A stretch of 64,000 nucleotides of DNA from Hirsutella rhossiliensis. Lineage: Eukaryota; Ascomycota; Sordariomycetes; Hypocreales; Ophiocordycipitaceae. A program made the translations under genes and the position numbers. The notes under the pieces are model-generated. The model was not told the origin of the DNA. It was given only the letters and a program-made list of their open reading frames with translations, and made no database searches. The stretch lies in assembly GCF_020360975.1 (NCBI RefSeq), contig NW_025408669.1, positions 248,001 through 312,000 on the forward strand, written 5' to 3'. Below, in pieces: positions 60,019-64,000 of the stretch (positions are counted from its first letter, which is position 1; each line of letters begins with the position of its first letter).

Positions 60019-62620
60019 GTCTTAAATAAGGCTTCTAGGTCCCTATAGTCCCTTAGATCCCTAGGGTCCCTTAGGGTCTAGTTTTAAAGGTAATAAGTAG
60101 TCTTAATAATTTCCCTTAAAAGGTTCTAAGGAAGCCTTATAGTAAGTCTTATTATATAGGCCCTTTTTATAGTAGTACCCATTAATCTTTCTACCTTATT
60201 ATTCTAGGCCTAGGTATTTAGTACTAATAAGATACGTAAAATACCTTTATTTAAAAACTAATTTAAGATATCCTTTATAAATAGCTCTCTATTAAACTAT
60301 ATCTTCTTTACTTTATAGCTAAAGTAGGAGTTTATCTAGTTAATAAAGTCCTAGAAGGTAAACTAGTTATACTTACTTTAGTAGGTCTATAAGAAATAAG
60401 GGAATATTATCCTTAAAAAAGTATTTATAAAAAATATTACCTAGATAAAGCTTTCTTAGTCCTTAAAAACGTTAGTTTATTTAACTTAAATTTCCTTATA
60501 TAGCTAGTCTAGCTATATAAGGGTTCGTTTAGAAATTCGGTTCTTAGTCTTCCCTTAGCTATAGTATTTATATTTAATAGTTTTAAGGCCCTTAATTTAA
60601 ATACTTTATTACTAGCCTAGCTTATATAAAGCTAAGGGGCCTAAGTTACTAAGTTATATATACTAAAAAAGACCGTCTCTTTAGGCTATTAAAAGAAGGT
60701 CTTTTATTATAAACCTCTTTTACTTAGTAGGGAAAGCTAACTTCTTAATAGGTTCCTTTTAAAGGATAAGTTAAAACTTAAGAATAAATTAACCGAAATT
60801 TTCCTTAATAAGCTTAATTATTTAATTCTTTTAAACTAGCTTTATAAGATTAAAGGTCGTATCTTAAAAGATTCCTTCCTCTTAATAAAAGTTAAAGGAA
60901 ATTTAGCTCGTTAAAAATTAAGGGTAAAAACCTACTATTTTTTATTAAAGAATTTATATAGACCTATTAAGTAACTTTATTATAAAATTTACCTTTTTAT
61001 ATCCCTCTATCTATATAGTTAATTCCCTAGTAATAAGATATTCCCTCTTTACCTTCTTAAAGGACTAGAATTATAAGAGGGTATTATAGATATTAAGGGA
61101 AGTACTAAAACTAAGAATAGGTAATTTTTATAGGGGATAATTAAATAGTTTTAATAGTTAGTTTTAGCTTAGCTAGTTTATAAGAAAGTTAAATATTAGA
61201 TTTACTATACTAACTATTTTCCCTTAAATTTATAGCTAGAATAAAAGTAGCGGTATTAGTTATTATTTCTTAGTAACCTAAATCTTATCTATCTTTTTCT
61301 ATAATAAAGGATCCTCCTTAAAAGACTATTATATCGTTTCTTATAGCCTCTTTAAAAGGCTAAATCCTTTAAGTTATTTTCTCTTAAAGACCTATTAGTA
61401 TTATAATAACCTATAGCTTATAGATTTATAGGCTAAGTAGTAGTTATATCCTTTTATTTTTTATTTCTTTAAGGAATCCTTATATTAAACTAAAAGGCCT
61501 ACTTAAAACTCCCCCTTTTTTTATACTTTATTACTCTTTTTAATAAGGTTCTAATTTAACTAGCTCCTTAATTTTTTAACTAATAGATTAATAGGTCTAT
61601 TAAGAGACTAGTCGGGATAATAAACGGACTACTAAGGCCGGCCCTAGAGTAGTAAGCGGAGCTAGGGCTAGGACCGGGGTAGTAGTTAATAATAGGGTTA
61701 AGGCCCTTAAGGGAGGATAGGCTAGAGAGGCAGTAGTAGTAGTAGTAATAGGGGCCGTAATAGTAAGTACTATAATAGCTATAAGGGTAGTAGGTCGAGC
61801 CGTCTAAGTAGAATACTAGCTATAAAGTAATAAAACTACTTATTATTATACTTTAGTAGCTTCCTTATTTAACTCTTAGCTAGCTTCTTAAAAGATAGTT
61901 AAATAACTATTACTAATAGGCTTTATTCGTATAGATATATCCTTTAGCTACTAGCTAGAAAGAGCTTTTATTAAGAAGTATTAGTTAGCTTCCTTAAGGA
62001 TTTCTTTTTACTTAGCTAGTTATAAAAAGGCTAGAAGGATCTTAGTAGAAATAGCTCTTAGGTAGGCTAGATAGGTCTTCCTAATATATTTAGTTATATA
62101 GCCCCTTAAGAGAGCTATTAAGGTCTCGAGCTATAAAATCTATTACCTAAGAGTCTCTTCCCCTTAAAAAGAGATTAGTTTTATAGTATTAATAGATTCT
62201 ATTATAGTTATATATATAATAATTAGTAGCTTTATCTTATAAAGGTATTCCTTATAGTAACTCTTATAGTTACCTATAGTAGTAGAAAAAGCTTTTTAAT
62301 ATATTATTATTAGCTTTAAAAAGAGGGTAGCTCCCTTTATAAATTCCGTTGCCTTAAGATAAAGAAGGGGCTAAAGAAGGTCTTACTTATTAAAGTAGAT
62401 TAAATTATAAATAGTTTTATCTACTTAAGCCTATAGCTCCTTAACTTACTTATCTTAATCTTAGGGCTCTACTAGAATCGTCTTATAGACTATAGGGATA
62501 GTAAAGGAATCGTTTTTTAATATTATTATAAAAGGAGATAGAGAATTTAGTTATAAATCGGCTTTTCTAGTAAAAGGGGTAAAGGAGGGCTATAAGGGAT
62601 ATAAGAAAGGTACCTTTTAT
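60019..62620 (-). pseudogene. Copia-H: integrase, protease and gag
   Basis: Continues the outermost Copia from 2212. On the minus strand, gag is about 62520-61590, protease about 61150-61090 and integrase about 60900-60024. Just before the LTR about 45 bp present in the other copies (primer-binding site and start of leader) are missing: the gag-side sequence runs directly into the LTR at 62620/62621. Saturated with RIP. Confidence 0.78.
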
Positions 62621-63118
62621 TCTCGTAAAGAGAGATATAACAAGTATATATAAAATATATAAAGGTAAAATTAAAAGTAAGTAGTTAGATAGGTAGGGTA
62701 AAGATATTTAATTTTTATAAGGGTAGTAATTATAGTAAGGGAGTAATTATTATATTATCTTAATTATCTTTCATTCCTTTATTTAATACCCCTCTTTATA
62801 CCTATCTAGTATCTTAATTAATAAAGAAGATCCTACTTAAAAAAGCCTTTAATATCCTCTTAAATACTAAGCTTTTTACCGGGTTTTCCCTTCTATTCTA
62901 GCTATTACCGGTATATCTATCTTATCTCTCGCTACCTTTATAAGAAGCTATCGCTACTTCTACTTCCCCTCTTACTCTTACCCTCCTCTTTATACCTCCT
63001 TTTAGCTCCTTTACTTAGCTCCTTCTTCCTTCTTTTATACTAGTATTTTTTAGCTTCTTAGGTCCCTTATACTAAGGGATATCTCTAAGAATATAAAATT
63101 AGTCTATACTTTATAATA
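62621..63118 (-). repeat. Copia-H 5' LTR
   Basis: 498 bp, starts TCTCGTAAAG (reverse-oriented family end). Its outer end is a RIP-degraded form of CTTCGCGATA. Confidence 0.8.
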
Positions 63119-63471
63119 ATATAATCTAACTACTCTTTAATAAGGTTAGCTATAATACTAATAAGTAAAATTAATAGCTTATAGCCTCTTAGCTTTAAAT
63201 ATAGTAGCTAGAGTATTAATTATATTATTTATAGCCTTTAAAAAAAGGTCTCTTAGGACCTTAATAAGCGGTTTATATAAATTAAATAAGTTATAAAGAT
63301 AAAGAAATAGCTTAAGTATATACTTAAGCTAGCTACTACTATTATAGCTAATTATAATATAGGATTTAAAGCTCTTTATAATAACTAGTAAATAGAGTAA
63401 CTAGAAATACTAAATTTAATTATCGTAATATTAAAATATAGCTTTTATTACGGTTAGAATATACCTACCTT
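63119..63471. other. unassigned AT-rich interval between two Copia elements
   Basis: 353 bp outside both Copia LTRs, RIP-like composition, no open frame. It contains a perfect 24-bp palindrome (63308-63331). It may be a fragment of an older repeat. Confidence 0.5.
63308..63331. other. perfect 24-bp palindrome
   Basis: The centre is GTATATAC, flanked by CTTAA on the left and TTAAG on the right. RIP acting on both strands could sharpen such AT palindromes, so no function is implied. Confidence 0.6.
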
Positions 63472-63947
63472 TATTACGAAGCGTAGCTTAATTTTATAGT
63501 TCTTAGAGATATCCCTTAGTATAAGGGACCTAGGAAGCTAAAAAATAGGTTTTAAGGAAGGAGCTAAAAGAAGGTATAGAAAGGAGGGTAGGGGTAAGAG
63601 GGGAAGTAAAAGTAGTGATAGCTTCCTATAAAGGTAGCAAAAGATAAAACGGATATACCGGCAACGTCTAGAAAAGAAGGAAAAAACTAGTAAAAGGTTT
63701 AGTAGTTAAAAGGATATTAGTAGCCTCTTTAAGTAGGATCTTCTTTATTAATTAAGATGCTAAATAGGTATAAAGAGGGGCGTTAGATAAAGGAAAGAAG
63801 GATAATTAAGGAATAAAAACAATTACTCCCTTACCTTTATTACTACTCCTATAAGAATTAAATCTCTCTACCCTACCTATCCGACCCCTTACTTTTAATT
63901 TTACCTTTATATATTTTTATATACTTTTTATATCTCTCTACGCGAGA
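63472..63947 (+). repeat. Copia-I 5' LTR
   Basis: Starts TATTACGAAG, ends CTACGCGAGA, collinear with the other Copia LTRs. Confidence 0.85.
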
Positions 63948-64000
63948 GTTATAACCCTAGGAGGAATAGAATTCCTATACCTTCTAGCTACTATAAAAGG
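63472..64000 (+). mobile_element. Copia-I: 5' end of a fifth Copia copy
   Basis: The LTR is 63472-63947 (476 bp), then the primer-binding site GTTATAACCCT (63948-63958, one base from the family form) and leader GGAGGAATAG. The element runs out of the window. Heavily RIP-mutated. Confidence 0.85.

Noticed and set aside
1..64000. Starship or Crypton (DUF3435) element, CRISPR array, rDNA or tRNA
   Set aside because: No tyrosine-recombinase, spaced repeats or conserved RNA gene sequences were seen; everything recognisable belongs to retrotransposons.

Overview
The window is a gene-free, transposon-only block from a filamentous ascomycete (Pezizomycotina). Almost all of it has the signature of repeat-induced point mutation (RIP): CpA and TpG are nearly absent, TpA is in large excess, and conserved transposon domains are broken mainly by TAA/TAG stops where Gln or Trp is expected. 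I see no host gene, tRNA, rRNA or CRISPR. An AT-rich RIP block of nested chromodomain Gypsy, Copia and LINE elements is what pericentromeric or AT-isochore DNA looks like in these fungi; that location is an inference.

The layout is a six-deep set of nested insertions, read from LTR ends, target-site duplications (TSDs) and paralogous empty sites. Copia-H (minus) is split at 2212/60019. Inside it lies Copia-F (plus, 2213-60018, TSD GTCTT). Copia-F carries four insertions: Copia-D (minus, 2407-8667, TSD GTAAC) in its 5' LTR; a Tad1-like LINE (9698-15624, 15-bp TSD) in gag; Gypsy-E (minus, 18056-50150, TSD AGTAG) between integrase and RT; and Gypsy-B (plus, 51493-58658, TSD CTAGG/CTAAG) in RT/RNase H. 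Gypsy-E is split by Gypsy-A (plus, 20485-40013, TSD GGTAA), which is split by Copia-G (plus, 23073-34767, TSD AATAT), which is split in its RNase H by Gypsy-C (minus, 28108-33518, TSD ACAGG). The edges hold the 3' end of a second Gypsy-E copy (1-1633), a 402-bp unit with 102-bp direct repeats (1639-2040), 353 bp of unassigned sequence (63119-63471) and the start of another Copia (63472-64000).

Mutation load follows nesting depth. The outer elements are saturated with RIP. Copia-G is moderately mutated and keeps one gag-pol frame of 1638 codons with in-frame stops but no frameshift. Gypsy-C shows no RIP, has nearly identical LTRs, yet changes frame at least ten times.

The most unusual points are: (1) Gypsy-E has about 4.9 kb between integrase and its 3' LTR with long candidate coding frames antisense to pol, partly shared by the second copy; (2) both chromodomain Gypsy families have a primer-binding site complementary to their own LTR (11-12 nt), the hallmark of Tf1-type self-priming, while the Copia family has a site matching the anticodon arm of initiator tRNA-Met; (3) RIP has hit catalytic residues (RT Asp-Asp to Asn, integrase and protease Asp to Asn, zinc-knuckle Cys to Tyr). 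All coordinates were read by eye; LTR ends are supported by TSDs, while domain limits are approximate.
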